DNA of 64,000 nucleotides from Pseudoalteromonas gelatinilytica (GCF_001641615.1 NZ_LRRU01000019.1:404064-468063); one strand, 5' to 3'. Counted from the stretch's first letter, positions 10,327 to 19,930 are shown. Notes: generated by a model from the letters alone, not told the origin. Numbers and translations: made by a program.

Positions 10327-11457
10327 TTATGCTTGGTGAACATTTACCGCAATTGCGTTATCTTCGCGCATTTTCTTTTTCGCTAAACGTTTTGTACGGT
10401 CAACAACGTCACCCACTAATTGACCACAGGCAGCATCAATATCATCACCACGAGTACGGCGAACAATACAGGTGATACCCGCAGCTTGTAGTACTTTAGA
10501 GAAACGGTCAATTCGGCTGTTGCTTGAACGGCCATATTCGTTACCTGGGAATGGGTTAAACGGGATCAGGTTCACTTTTGAAGGTGTTCCTTTTAATGTT
10601 TTAACCAATTCGTGTGCTTGATCTGTGCTGTCGTTCACACCCTGTAGCATAACGTATTCGATAGTCACATCTTTGTTTGCTTTAGAGCCGTCGATATAAC
10701 GACGACACGCTGCTAAAAACTCTTCAATCGGGTACTTTTTATTAATTGGTACCAGTACATCACGCAGCTCATTGTTTGGCGCGTGAAGTGAAATAGCCAG
10801 CGCTACGTCAATTTTCTCTTTTAATAAATCAAGAGCAGGCACCACACCTGAGGTGCTTAATGTAACGCGACGTTTTGATAAACCAAAACCCCAGTCGTCC
10901 ATCATAAGTTCCATTGCGGGTACGACGTTTTTAAGGTTGAGTAGTGGCTCACCCATACCCATCATTACCACGTTAGTCACAGGGCGCTTAGTACTGTCGC
11001 CGTCTAAACCAATGTCTTTCGCTACACGCCAAACTTGACCAATGATCTCAGACACCGCTAGGTTACGGTTAAAGCCTTGTTGTGCTGTAGAGCAGAACGT
11101 ACATTCAAGGGCACAACCTACTTGTGAAGATACACATAAAGTTGCACGGTCTTTTTCTGGGATCCAAACAGCTTCTACTTCTTGGCCACCTTTAAGTAAA
11201 AGTGCGTATTTGATGGTGCCATCACTTGCTACTTGCTTAACTGAGATCTCAGGAGCAACAATTTCACATTCAGCTTTTAGTTTTTCTTTCAGCTTTTTGT
11301 TGACGTTTGTCATGTCGTCAAAATTGTCGACGCCAAAATGATAAATCCATTTCATCACCTGATCACCACGGAATGGCTTTTCACCGAATGATACAAAAAG
11401 CTCACGCATTGCATCTCGGTTTAAATCTAATAAATTAATCTTTTTTTCAGTGGTCAT
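10327..11457 (-). CDS. rlmN: 23S rRNA (A2503-C2)/tRNA (A37-C2) methyltransferase RlmN
   Basis: 376 residues. The radical-SAM cluster motif [10 protein letters not shown] (CxxxCxxC with the preceding Cys in GCALEC) lies near residue 125. The methyl-carrier Cys sits in the C-terminal region ([10 protein letters not shown]). RlmN makes 2-methyladenosine at A2503 of 23S rRNA and A37 of some tRNAs. It stands upstream of pilW and downstream of ndk, the conserved order. Confidence 0.96.
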   Translation of the reverse strand: MTTEKKINLLDLNRDAMRELFVSFGEKPFRGDQVMKWIYHFGVDNFDDMTNVNKKLKEKLKAECEIVAPEISVKQVASDGTIKYALLLKGGQEVEAVWIPEKDRATLCVSSQVGCALECTFCSTAQQGFNRNLAVSEIIGQVWRVAKDIGLDGDSTKRPVTNVVMMGMGEPLLNLKNVVPAMELMMDDWGFGLSKRRVTLSTSGVVPALDLLKEKIDVALAISLHAPNNELRDVLVPINKKYPIEEFLAACRRYIDGSKANKDVTIEYVMLQGVNDSTDQAHELVKTLKGTPSKVNLIPFNPFPGNEYGRSSNSRIDRFSKVLQAAGITCIVRRTRGDDIDAACGQLVGDVVDRTKRLAKKKMREDNAIAVNVHQA

Positions 11458-11523
11458 GAAACAACCTCAATCAGTGACGGTGGTAAGTAGTTTGGGTGCG
11501 CGATTGTACATTATTTAATCGAC

Positions 11524-11593
11524 TTAGTCATTAGCTAAACAGATTTACAATAGGCTTAGCTAATGACTAAAAAAGGGCCCGAAAGCCCTTTTT
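11524..11593 (-). terminator. ndk terminator with an adjoining 15-bp inverted repeat
   Basis: The proximal hairpin is AAAAAGGGC / GCCCTTTTT (11570-11578 with 11585-11593) and serves ndk on the minus strand. Immediately beyond lies a perfect 15-bp inverted repeat, TTAGTCATTAGCTAA at 11524-11538 and its complement at 11556-11570, with a 17-base loop. Its inner arm touches the terminator stem, so the two structures compete for the shared bases. Confidence 0.75.
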
Positions 11594-11627
11594 CTTCTGC
11601 ATCACAGACTTAGCTGTGAACTCGAAA

Positions 11628-12059
11628 TTAACGAGTACGTGGGCAGATTTCTTCGTCAGCGAAGAAGTATGCGATTTCACGTGCAGCTGATTCAACAGCG
11701 TCAGAACCGTGAACAGCATTTTCGTCGATGCTGTCTGCGTAGTCAGCACGTAAAGTACCAGCTAGTGCTTCAGCAGGGTTAGTAGCACCCATGATTTCAC
11801 GGTTTTTAAGTACTGCGTTCTCACCTTCAAGAACAGTAACCATTACTGGACCAGATGTCATGAACTCAACTAAAGCACCGAAGAAAGGACGCTCGCTGTG
11901 CTCAGCGTAGAAACCTTCAGCTTTTTCTTTTGAAAGGTGAACCATTTTAGCTGCAACGATTTTAAGACCCGCAGTTTCGAAACGGTTGTAGATAGCACCG
12001 ATGTGGTTTTTAGCAACTGCATCAGGTTTTACGATTGAAAAAGTACGCTCTAAAGCCAT
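11628..12059 (-). CDS. ndk: Nucleoside diphosphate kinase
   Basis: 143 residues, exactly typical. It has an N-terminal [12 protein letters not shown] and the active-site histidine in NAVHGSDA (near residue 117). It transfers phosphate between nucleoside tri- and diphosphates in the cytoplasm. It starts the minus-strand core cluster and has its own strong terminator. A promoter should lie in 12060-12280, which is AT-rich. Confidence 0.97.
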   Translation of the reverse strand: MALERTFSIVKPDAVAKNHIGAIYNRFETAGLKIVAAKMVHLSKEKAEGFYAEHSERPFFGALVEFMTSGPVMVTVLEGENAVLKNREIMGATNPAEALAGTLRADYADSIDENAVHGSDAVESAAREIAYFFADEEICPRTR

Positions 12060-12300
12060 CTTTATGCTCCAATAATTTTTAAATTTAAAGGTTAAATATT
12101 AACGGGCGCGAATTATACGCGCTTTACGTGAAAATTCCTAATTTTATTAAATAGTCATTTGATGGCATTTTCATGAACCCTCACTACGTATAGCAAATTG
12201 AGTATAAAAAATGAGCGTGCTTGCACCGCTAAGCACTTGTTATGAGCAGTTTAATAAGTAATTATTATCTTAGGAAATGACAAAACTAATAAGGACAATT

Positions 12301-12891
12301 ATGAAAAAACTTTTACTGGTCAGTTTACTCGCAAGTTGTTTAGCGGGTTGTAATTCAGACTCAAATGATGAGCTAACATGCCACCCTTTTCCCCTGGCAA
12401 TCGATATTGATAATTATGTTGTCACCCCAGGGCAAAACGAGGCTAACACAGCACTCGCTTATGATGCCTATATCATAAAATTAGGCGGTGCTGGCGAAGG
12501 CGTTTATAGTGAAGGAGATGAGCCTGACCCTAATAAAGAATATGCAGACTGTCCTATCCCAGCAGTGGTATTAGGGAGCGCGAATACCATTACAGCTATT
12601 AATATTTACTCAAGCGCTGATTACAACAGTGAGCTCACCGCGGGTACGAGTTTAAATAGCCTGTTTGATATCAAAGAAATGTATAATAGTGATTTTGATT
12701 ATTACAGTGATGGCAACTATGCCAGTGTTGAAGACTTCGCAAGCGTATTCCCCACGACTGCACCTATATTTATTGAACTAAAACCTAACCAAGCTCCAGA
12801 AGTTGAGAGTAGTCATATTTTTTATATCGATATAAGTTTTGCAAATGGCAAAACCTTTGCGCTTGAAACTGAAGAAGTGCAGCTTTTTTAA
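12301..12891 (+). CDS. Hypothetical lipoprotein
   Basis: The start at 12301 was chosen over an in-frame ATG at 12277 because TAAGGA lies just before it and because MKKLLLVSLLASCLAGC is then a clean lipoprotein signal (lipobox LAGC, Cys 17). The mature part (about 180 residues) is acidic, with several Cys and Asp/Tyr-rich stretches (DFDYYSDGNYASVEDF). I recognise no family. It stands alone, divergent from ndk, and begins a block of exported proteins. Confidence 0.7.
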   Translation: MKKLLLVSLLASCLAGCNSDSNDELTCHPFPLAIDIDNYVVTPGQNEANTALAYDAYIIKLGGAGEGVYSEGDEPDPNKEYADCPIPAVVLGSANTITAINIYSSADYNSELTAGTSLNSLFDIKEMYNSDFDYYSDGNYASVEDFASVFPTTAPIFIELKPNQAPEVESSHIFYIDISFANGKTFALETEEVQLF

Positions 12892-13335
12892 ATTGCTATT
12901 AATCAGCTATTGTCAGCGGGGCTTCTCTGCTGACATACCCAATCTCTACTCGCTTACAATTTGCTCATCCAGCTAAGCTAATTGGTATAAATTTACCTGC
13001 TCCATTACACATTTAAAAAATGTAAAAACACCACTTTGCCGTTAACCTTTTGTTCACTTTATCATGGGTAAGCTAATTACCCATGATAAAGTGGTGATAT
13101 TTTAACTTGTTGAAAATAATTTGTTTTTACTTTTGCGTGTGAATTTAATCTATCTTTTCAGAGAAAAATAGCAACAATAAAATTGTAATCGAAATGTTAA
13201 TTTAAAGTGTACAAAACGCTACATGGTTTTTCGTGAATTTCTTAATTTATTCAATCATAAAATATTAGTGAGTTGATTTTTTCTAAACCAAAAATCTCAC
13301 TTTCATTTTAATTTGAATAATCAAAGGAGAGAACA
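12892..13335. other. 444-bp intergenic region with hairpins
   Basis: No convincing ORF. Holds a weak TGTCAGC/GCTGACA hairpin near 12910-12936, probably the end of the lipoprotein transcript, and the large 17-bp hairpin listed separately. An AGGAG-type ribosome binding site lies immediately before the gene at 13336. Confidence 0.6.
13055..13093. repeat. Perfect 17-bp inverted repeat with a competing upstream strand
   Basis: CACTTTATCATGGGTAA (13055-13071) pairs perfectly with 13077-13093 across a 5-base loop. A copy of CACCACTTT at about 13030-13038 can pair instead with AAAGTGGTG at 13088-13096. It lies about 240 bp before the secreted-protein operon and lacks a T-run, so it looks more like a regulatory structure or operator than a terminator. 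Confidence 0.6.
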
Positions 13336-13947
13336 ATGAAACTACGCAGTGCACTTTCTAAGTTGTCATGCGCGTCAGCTTTTGCACTTGGCACCATGCT
13401 GACTTTGAGCCCCGCAGCCAATGCAATGAAACTAAAACAACAAAACTTACAAGAGATGGCTGTTGAGTCACAGAGCATTATTGCTGGCCAGGTGGTAAGC
13501 GTAACAGATGGTTTTGATAACAATCGTCCCTATACCGAAGTGACTATTCAGGTTTCGTCAGATGCAAAAGGCAAGTTAAAAGACGATTCAAATTATACTT
13601 TTCGTCAGTTTGGCCTGATAAAACCCCGCTCTATGGGCAATGGCAAAGTGTATTTAGGCGCAACGCCTGAAGGTTTTTCTAAATGGCAAGAAGGCGAACA
13701 AGTGATTGCCTTTATGTATAAGCCAGCATCAATCACAGGGTTTCAAACGACCGTAGGCCTTGCTCAAGGTAAATTTGTAGTGCGCAATGGCAAAGTAGAA
13801 AACATTTTTGCTAACAAAGGTGTTTTTGAAGGGTTAGATACCAGCAGCTTATCAGCAGAGCAACAAAATCTTTTAACCACGCCAGGTGCAGTCGATGTGG
13901 GAGTTTTTATGGATTTAGTAGGTAAACTGTCTGGAGTACAACAATAA
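13336..13947 (+). CDS. Exported protein of unknown function
   Basis: 203 residues with a signal peptide (about 1-31, cleavage after SPAANA). AGGAG lies just upstream of the ATG. The mature part is compact, with a beta-rich pattern (AGQVVSVTDGF, TEVTIQVSSDAKGKL, FVVRNGKVENIF). Its stop TAA shares one base with the ATG of the metalloprotease-like gene, so translation of the two is coupled. This suggests it is a partner, inhibitor or chaperone of the protease. I do not recognise the family. Confidence 0.75.
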   Translation: MKLRSALSKLSCASAFALGTMLTLSPAANAMKLKQQNLQEMAVESQSIIAGQVVSVTDGFDNNRPYTEVTIQVSSDAKGKLKDDSNYTFRQFGLIKPRSMGNGKVYLGATPEGFSKWQEGEQVIAFMYKPASITGFQTTVGLAQGKFVVRNGKVENIFANKGVFEGLDTSSLSAEQQNLLTTPGAVDVGVFMDLVGKLSGVQQ

Positions 13948-16568
13948 TGAAATTTTCTAAAATCGCAGCAGCATTAGCCCTTGCAACTATTTCGACAGGT
14001 GCGTTAGCCGGTGGCCCACTCTATATTCATGAACCGACAATGCAGCCATATAAATGGGACACCTCAAAAGGCAGTATTCCAGTGTGGACAGATGGCGGCC
14101 AACTTATCAAAGATAAAGACGGTAACGATGTCGAAACCTTCACTGTACTTGAAAAAGGCACTGTATTTAACGTTGATGTTACCTTACCTGATGGCACAGT
14201 GATCCCTGCATACACTGAACTTGACCGAGATTATACGTTTTTAACGATTGAGCAAGCCAACAAAGTAACGGCGAATGCTGTGAAAGAGTGGTCTGATGTA
14301 GAAACGTCAACTTTCGAGATGTCAGTACAGGGCACGATTTTTGAGAAAACAGGCATTGCGGATGTGACTGCAGAAAATGTTGATCAAATTTATGGTGTTG
14401 AGAATGGTTATGGCTTTTGGGTCAATTACGACACTGATGGTAGCATTTTAGAAAACTATTTTGGTGTGCCAAGAAGCGCTGTTTTAGGTATTGCATTCCC
14501 TGAATGGGCCGACGAAGAAACCGGCGAAATTATTGAAGCGACAGCCTTAATGAATGGCTGGTTTGTTGATATTAGTGATACCGATGGCACACAAGTTGGT
14601 GGAGTATTCACCCATGAATTTGGCCATGCGATCAATATGTCTCACTCACAAGCAAATGGCCATTTAGTGTATATGTCGGCAAGTTATAGCCCGCAATATG
14701 ACGGTGTACCAGGTTGTGAGGGTGTCACTAAATTTACCAGCTCTAGTATGTTGGATTATTCTGCCATTGAGACCATGTTTCCGTTTATTAATGTGCGCGG
14801 CAGTGCTGGTGCAAATCAACACACCATTAATGTGAAAGACGATATTGTTAATATCTCAGATCTTTATCCTACGGCGCAGTACCAATCACAGTTTGGCTCT
14901 ATTCAAGGTAAGCTCTTAACAAAAGAGGGAGTAGAGTACTCAGGGGTGAATTTAATAGCGCGTAACCTTGATAACCCTTACGAAGATGTGATCAGCCAAC
15001 AGTCAGGTAACATGACACAAGGCCGTATCGGCCCAGATGGCTCATTTACCATTAATGGCTTAACGCCGGGGGCACGTTATGCTCTTTATACTCAAGAGAT
15101 CAATGCAGGTGGTTATCCAACTCAGCAAACGAATATTCTTTCTGAAGCTGAATATTGGAATGACAACGAAAGTGCAAACCCGGGAATAGATAATGCCTGT
15201 GCGATGACAGAGATAGTTGTTTCAGCGGGTGAAACTAAACAGCTTGAGATGTACTTCAACGGTTATCAAGATGGTATTCAATATACGCCACTGATTTCAG
15301 CGTTTGTAATGGATCACGCTAAAAACGGTAAAAAAGCACTTGGAACAACCTCTTCGGGTATTCCTTTCTTATACGACAGTGCGACTAATTCGTTTGATAC
15401 TTTAGTAAGCCCTGATGGCTACGCTTTATTAAGCTCTACAAGCACAGCAATGAACAAAACAGCCACTAAAGCTGCTATTACCGCACACTTTAATGATAAT
15501 GGCGTGATGCAAGGCGGCGTCTGGGATATAAACTCTGGCAAAGTATCAATGCTTGAAGATTTAACGGGGAATAGTTGCTCGCTTTCAAGTCAGCAGGGGC
15601 AAAGCTCACATAGCATCTGGGATATGGATGATGATGGTAAGTTGATTGTTGGTACAACACGCTTCCCATACGATGGTTCAAATCGCTGTGCTGAAGGCGA
15701 AGCTGCGCGTTCAGTTGGTATGCCTACTGTTTGGGATGCAAACACGGGTAAAGCAAGCGTTTTACCTGGCACCCAAATGGTTGACCGTTCTTATGGCAGT
15801 GGTAAAGAAATCGCTATTATGAATGGCGATGAGCAAATTCGTCGTACGGCATGGGCGCGAGCAGATCGTATCTCTGGTAATGGCGAAACAATTACAGGTT
15901 CAACGAATGGCTTTACACAAATTGCCTGGGTGAATGGTGAGCTTGTTGATACTTACACGGAGTTTGGTGCAATCGACAATTCAGTTATCTCTGAAAATGG
16001 TCGTTATGTCGCCTTCGGAGCAATCGAAAACCGTCGCCCTGCTGGCGTAAAAGTATGGGATACAGTAACCAATACAACTCAAAAAATTGGTAGCTTACGT
16101 TGGTGTGACAACATTCCTGCGATAAGTTTCTGGACCAACTATTGCGACCTAGGCTACAGCCATGAAGAATTAGTTGAACTAGGATTTGGCTTACCTTCAG
16201 TGATGGTTCTTGATGCAAATGAGGACTTATCGATGATCACCGGACGTGCTGGTAGCCCTCTATCTGGCGGTTTTGTTGGCGCTATTTATTTAAAAGATAT
16301 TGGCTGGATGTCATCAGCAGAGTTCTTTGCTAAGCAAGGTGTTACTGAAGCAAAAGGCTTACTTACCGATAACATGTTTGGCCTAAGTGCTGATGGTTCT
16401 GAGATCATGGCAGGCATTGCTGGCGCAGTGTTATCAATTGAAATCGATGCGAATAAGGCATTTGTATGTGATAACGGCCGCGACCGTGAACTTAGCTTCC
16501 CTAAGCAAGTGGTTGATGCGGTGTCAGCAGGTGCTGAATTTGGCCGCTGCGCACATATTAATGACTAA
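13947..16568 (+). CDS. Secreted zinc metalloprotease-like protein
   Basis: 873 residues with a signal peptide (about 1-21, TGALA cleavage). A zinc site HEFGHAINMSH lies near residues 222-232: HExxH with a third His six residues on, as in metzincins, but with Asn where Gly is usual. A possible Met-turn follows (SSSMLDYS). Residues 310-400 resemble a carboxypeptidase-regulatory-like beta domain (GKLLTKEGVEYSGV). The C-terminal half has beta-propeller-like repeats (VWDTVTNTTQKIGSL, VWDANTGKASVL). Export and peptidase fold are well supported. Substrate and activity are inferred. Confidence 0.75.
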   Translation: MKFSKIAAALALATISTGALAGGPLYIHEPTMQPYKWDTSKGSIPVWTDGGQLIKDKDGNDVETFTVLEKGTVFNVDVTLPDGTVIPAYTELDRDYTFLTIEQANKVTANAVKEWSDVETSTFEMSVQGTIFEKTGIADVTAENVDQIYGVENGYGFWVNYDTDGSILENYFGVPRSAVLGIAFPEWADEETGEIIEATALMNGWFVDISDTDGTQVGGVFTHEFGHAINMSHSQANGHLVYMSASYSPQYDGVPGCEGVTKFTSSSMLDYSAIETMFPFINVRGSAGANQHTINVKDDIVNISDLYPTAQYQSQFGSIQGKLLTKEGVEYSGVNLIARNLDNPYEDVISQQSGNMTQGRIGPDGSFTINGLTPGARYALYTQEINAGGYPTQQTNILSEAEYWNDNESANPGIDNACAMTEIVVSAGETKQLEMYFNGYQDGIQYTPLISAFVMDHAKNGKKALGTTSSGIPFLYDSATNSFDTLVSPDGYALLSSTSTAMNKTATKAAITAHFNDNGVMQGGVWDINSGKVSMLEDLTGNSCSLSSQQGQSSHSIWDMDDDGKLIVGTTRFPYDGSNRCAEGEAARSVGMPTVWDANTGKASVLPGTQMVDRSYGSGKEIAIMNGDEQIRRTAWARADRISGNGETITGSTNGFTQIAWVNGELVDTYTEFGAIDNSVISENGRYVAFGAIENRRPAGVKVWDTVTNTTQKIGSLRWCDNIPAISFWTNYCDLGYSHEELVELGFGLPSVMVLDANEDLSMITGRAGSPLSGGFVGAIYLKDIGWMSSAEFFAKQGVTEAKGLLTDNMFGLSADGSEIMAGIAGAVLSIEIDANKAFVCDNGRDRELSFPKQVVDAVSAGAEFGRCAHIND

Positions 16569-16590
16569 TACCATTTTGTGTTAAGCGCTT

Positions 16591-16620
16591 AAAGGTCCGG
16601 CTAGGTGGCTGGGCCTTTAT
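16591..16620 (+). terminator. Probable terminator after the metalloprotease operon
   Basis: Stem AAAGGTCC / GGGCCTTT (one G-U pair) with a GC-rich loop and a short TTTATTTC tail. It ends about 30 bp before the next gene. Confidence 0.6.
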
Positions 16621-16649
16621 TTCAATATCTTTGTAACAAAGGCCTGCTA

Positions 16650-17138
16650 ATGTATAAAAGTTCATTAATAACAATAATATGGTTATGTAATCTAAGCTTT
16701 ATTCCTGATCAAGCTAGTGCGCAAACCCATCAAGCTGCAAGCTCAAGCAACAAAGGGTTTAATGTTCCTGAAGAGCTATTGACCACATGGGAGCTAGATG
16801 AAGCGGCTTCAATGGAATACGCAAAAAAGTCTGCGCACTGGAATGAACATATCGCTAATTTGATGCCGAAACTAATCGCAACAAATAAACAAATTAAGTA
16901 CCGCTTTAATCAGGATGAAATGGTCACCATTCAGGCTGCAAAAGAGCAGGAGCTTGCCATTAGTTTGATTAAGCAAACACTGACGTCATATAAATTCAAA
17001 TTTGAATTCGACGATAAGCCAAAGCAATTGCAAGTGATAAAAGCCGCAGGTGGGCGGATCAATATTCAGGCCGATGGCCTACTTGGTTATCAGTTCTTAT
17101 TGTGGAAAAAACGCCGAGAACGCTTAACTGGCGTATAA
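16650..17138 (+). CDS. Exported protein of unknown function
   Basis: The ATG at 16650 was chosen because the product then begins with a signal peptide (MYKSSLITIIWLCNLSFIP, cleavage near ASAQ); an upstream ATG in frame only adds residues from inside the terminator. About 162 residues. The mature part is predicted helical and charged, and ends very basic (WKKRRERLTGV). A stretch near residues 95-140 has the layout of a short beta-alpha-beta secretin/STN-like module, but I cannot assign it. It is downstream of the metalloprotease and may be co-expressed by read-through. Confidence 0.6.
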   Translation: MYKSSLITIIWLCNLSFIPDQASAQTHQAASSSNKGFNVPEELLTTWELDEAASMEYAKKSAHWNEHIANLMPKLIATNKQIKYRFNQDEMVTIQAAKEQELAISLIKQTLTSYKFKFEFDDKPKQLQVIKAAGGRINIQADGLLGYQFLLWKKRRERLTGV

Positions 17139-17592
17139 AAATATCAATGTTAAGGGCTTTGCTGTTAACATTAGCAAATCCAAACCAATTACCCTGGATA
17201 GTTAATTGAGTTTGATCTAAAAAGGTGGCCATAGGATTGGTCACCTTTTTCTTTTCTGTATAAGTCCTTACTTAGTTTAATTTCTGTAGTTCTAAAGTGC
17301 TAGTTTGTATTGTTTTTATAATATTTAAGTGCTTGATTACATTTTGGTACAGATTGATACACTTTTATTTTTTGTAAACAAATATTTAACAGTATGTTAA
17401 TTAAGGCGTTTTTTTACAATTAATTTAATCGTTTTTTTTGCCATGGTTTTTACCCTTTTTAGTGTGTTGAATTCTCATTTCACTTCCTCTATTACTTATT
17501 TTGTCACTCATAACTAATTGTATAAATTAAATATATTTTACTATTGAGTGGTTTTAGCTGTTTTTAATAAAAACAAACAACAAGGAATTAAT
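17139..17592 (+). terminator. 454-bp gene-free stretch with a terminator at 17219-17255
   Basis: Terminator stem AAAAAGGTGGCCA (17219-17231) pairs with 17238-17250, followed by a T-run. A second weaker hairpin AATGTTAA/TTAACATT lies at about 17146-17172. The rest is very AT-rich and probably holds the promoter for the next gene. The gene begins at 17593. Confidence 0.75.
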
Positions 17593-18174
17593 ATGAAAAA
17601 AACGCAGTTAGGGTTGTTAATCACATCATTCGCTATTATGGGTGGATGTGCAAAGTTAGACGCTCAAGTTAACGCTGGCGGCACTCTTAATTCAAAGGGT
17701 GGGGCTGGAAAAGCTGTGTTTACAGCACATGCAGCTCGTTGTGATGGAGAAGTAAGCGGAAAAGTAAATTACAAAGATGTAACTGCATTAGATTGGCAAC
17801 AATCTGGAGGAGTATCATTTAACGCACAGGTTTATGGTGCAGGCTTATGTAGTGAAGATCCTGTATCACCTGATGGGGCTGAGTCTGGTGATGAGCGATT
17901 ATTTTGCAAACAAGATATTTGCACTGAGGGGATGTATCAAGTTGAGTTTAATTATAACTCAACCAATCCTAGCCTGCCTGGAGAGGGGGTTGGCTTTGCA
18001 TGTATGATGGATATTTCTGAAGGTATTAAATCTGGATTTGGTGCAAATGGGTTATTGAATGTGATGTTACTCGAGTCTGGTCCATACCAAGGCTATAACA
18101 ATGCCGGAACAATAAGTGGCAATGTACAAGTGAAAGATTGCCCAAGTAGCAAAAATGACGACAACGCAGAGTAG
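17593..18174 (+). CDS. Putative lipoprotein of unknown function
   Basis: The start at 17593 follows CAAGGAATTAAT and gives a lipoprotein signal MKKTQLGLLITSFAIMGGC (Cys 19). The mature region has a Gly/Ala-rich start, then several Cys (HAARCDGEV, GAGLCSEDP, LFCKQDICTEG), suggesting a disulfide-bonded domain exposed outside the cytoplasm. It ends 12 bp before the subtilase gene and is probably co-transcribed with it, so it may modify, inhibit or anchor that protease. The family is not recognised. Confidence 0.65.
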   Translation: MKKTQLGLLITSFAIMGGCAKLDAQVNAGGTLNSKGGAGKAVFTAHAARCDGEVSGKVNYKDVTALDWQQSGGVSFNAQVYGAGLCSEDPVSPDGAESGDERLFCKQDICTEGMYQVEFNYNSTNPSLPGEGVGFACMMDISEGIKSGFGANGLLNVMLLESGPYQGYNNAGTISGNVQVKDCPSSKNDDNAE

Positions 18175-18186
18175 AGAAGGAGTTTA

Positions 18187-19734
18187 ATGATGATAAATAA
18201 AAAAACAGTTTTAGCGGCAAGCATTGCTCTTGCTTATAGTTTTCCTTCTTTAGCTGATCAATCAATGCGAATTGTTCTAGAAGCAAATAGTAATAAAGCC
18301 TCTGCGCTTAAATCTGAGTTGTTATCAAATAATATTAAAATAGAAAAAGAGCTTAGTTCACTAGAAAGTTTTGCAATTTCGATTGATAAAACTCAGTTAG
18401 CCAACGTTAAAGGGCTTACAAACGTAAAGACTTTTTACCCTGACGTACCAAGAAAGTTAATGTCTGAAGGCGCTTCGCAATATATTCCGTATGGTTTAGC
18501 GATGGTTCAAGCTGATCAAGTTCAATACCAAGGCGGACAAAAAGTGTGTGTAATCGATAGCGGTTATGCCTTAGAACACCCAGATTTGCCGAGTGCTGGT
18601 GTTACAGGCTCAGACGATGGCGGTGCTGGAGTGTGGTATCAAGATCCATTTGGTCATGGCACTCATGTTGCGGGCACGATTGCCGCAATCGACAATGAGT
18701 TTGGTACGACAGGGATTGTCGATGATCATTCTCTTGATATGCACATTGTGCGTGTTTTTGCTGGTAATGGTAGCTGGGCTTACGCTTCGGATTTAGCTGG
18801 TGCGATTGATGAGTGTCAACAAGCTGGTTCAACGGTTATTTCGATGAGCCTTGGTGGAAAATATTCAAGCCCGATTGAAGAAAAAGCGTTAGATAAAGTT
18901 GCTCGTGCGAATATATTAATGGTTGCGGCAGCAGGAAATGCTGGTGAAGCTTCACATAGCTATCCTGCATCTTATGACAGTGTGATTTCAGTTGCAGCGG
19001 TTGATAGCACTAAAAATCATGCAAGCTTTTCTCAGCGAAGCAGTCAAATTGAACTAGCAGCGCCAGGCGTTAATGTTTTCTCAACTGTGCCTGTTAACCG
19101 CGCGCGCTTTTCAAAATTTAATGTCACGCAAGAAAGTGTTAATTTCCAATATTATGGTATGGATGGCTCGCGTTTTGGTACTGTTACTGGGGAGCTAGTT
19201 GATTGTGGTTTAGGTACTCAGAGCTGTGGTGATGTAACAGGAAAAATCTGTTTAATCGAACGAGGGGAAATTCCGTTTTATAAAAAAGTAGAGCAGTGTG
19301 AAGCGGATGGCGGTGTGGGAGTTATTATTCGTAATAATAACCAAAGCCAGCTTATCGGTACTATTAACCCTACTTCTATGATTGCTGGCTCTGTGACAAG
19401 AAATGAGGGTCTTAATTTAATGGACAACCTCGGTAAAGAAACCACAATAACTGTCGCTGAGTTTTCAGATCATGACTTTAAATCAGGTACTTCGATGGCA
19501 ACTCCTCATGTTTCCGGCGTAGCTGCATTGGTATGGAGTAATTACCCTGAGTGTTCTGCAAATGGCATTCGTTTAGCACTGAGAGCATCAGCCGATGATC
19601 AGGGGAGTATGGGTTATGATCATGCTTACGGCTGGGGCATAGTGCAAGCAAAAGCGGCTGTTGATTATATCGCTGAAAATGGGTGTAAAGCATCTAGTAA
19701 TGTATTACGCGGCGGAGATGGTTCAGCCCATTAA
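18187..19734 (+). CDS. Secreted subtilisin-like serine protease (S8) with PA-domain insert
   Basis: 515 residues with a signal peptide (about 1-23, cleavage near SLA) and an inhibitor-type propeptide (SMRIVLEANSNKASALKSEL). The catalytic triad motifs are VIDSGYALEHPDL (Asp near 123), GHGTHVAGT (His near 158) and SGTSMATPHVSG (Ser near 436). Between His and Ser sits a protease-associated insert with paired Cys (LVDCGLGTQSCGDVTGKICL). It is an extracellular endopeptidase typical of marine protein degraders. An alternative start one codon later is possible. Confidence 0.93.
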   Translation: MMINKKTVLAASIALAYSFPSLADQSMRIVLEANSNKASALKSELLSNNIKIEKELSSLESFAISIDKTQLANVKGLTNVKTFYPDVPRKLMSEGASQYIPYGLAMVQADQVQYQGGQKVCVIDSGYALEHPDLPSAGVTGSDDGGAGVWYQDPFGHGTHVAGTIAAIDNEFGTTGIVDDHSLDMHIVRVFAGNGSWAYASDLAGAIDECQQAGSTVISMSLGGKYSSPIEEKALDKVARANILMVAAAGNAGEASHSYPASYDSVISVAAVDSTKNHASFSQRSSQIELAAPGVNVFSTVPVNRARFSKFNVTQESVNFQYYGMDGSRFGTVTGELVDCGLGTQSCGDVTGKICLIERGEIPFYKKVEQCEADGGVGVIIRNNNQSQLIGTINPTSMIAGSVTRNEGLNLMDNLGKETTITVAEFSDHDFKSGTSMATPHVSGVAALVWSNYPECSANGIRLALRASADDQGSMGYDHAYGWGIVQAKAAVDYIAENGCKASSNVLRGGDGSAH

Positions 19735-19761
19735 CTATTCCCCTATATTGTTGTTATGACC

Positions 19762-19784
19762 AAAGCGCTTATGGCGCTTTTTTC
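19762..19784 (+). terminator. Rho-independent terminator after the subtilase gene
   Basis: Stem AAAGCGC / GCGCTTT with a 5-base loop and a T-run, 27 bp after the stop codon. Confidence 0.85.
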
Positions 19785-19823
19785 GTTTGTCACCTACTCA
19801 TCAATAAGCTCTATGAATCAATC

Positions 19824-19837
19824 ATGATCTAGATCAA
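19824..19837 (+). promoter_or_regulatory. FNR/EtrA-type box upstream of trhP
   Basis: ATGATCTAGATCAA differs from the FNR consensus (TTGAT-N4-ATCAA) only in its first base. Its centre lies about 28-30 bp before a TATACT-like -10 element at 19855-19862, the arrangement expected of a class II FNR-activated promoter. The same core occurs perfectly at 53288 in front of a yfhL relic. Confidence 0.6.
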
Positions 19838-19930
19838 TAAAATTACTGAGCAGGTTATTATACTGCCGCGCTTCATTATCGTATTAATTCATGCAACCGA
19901 CTTGTACTCGGTTCGATGTGTGGAGCTTTC

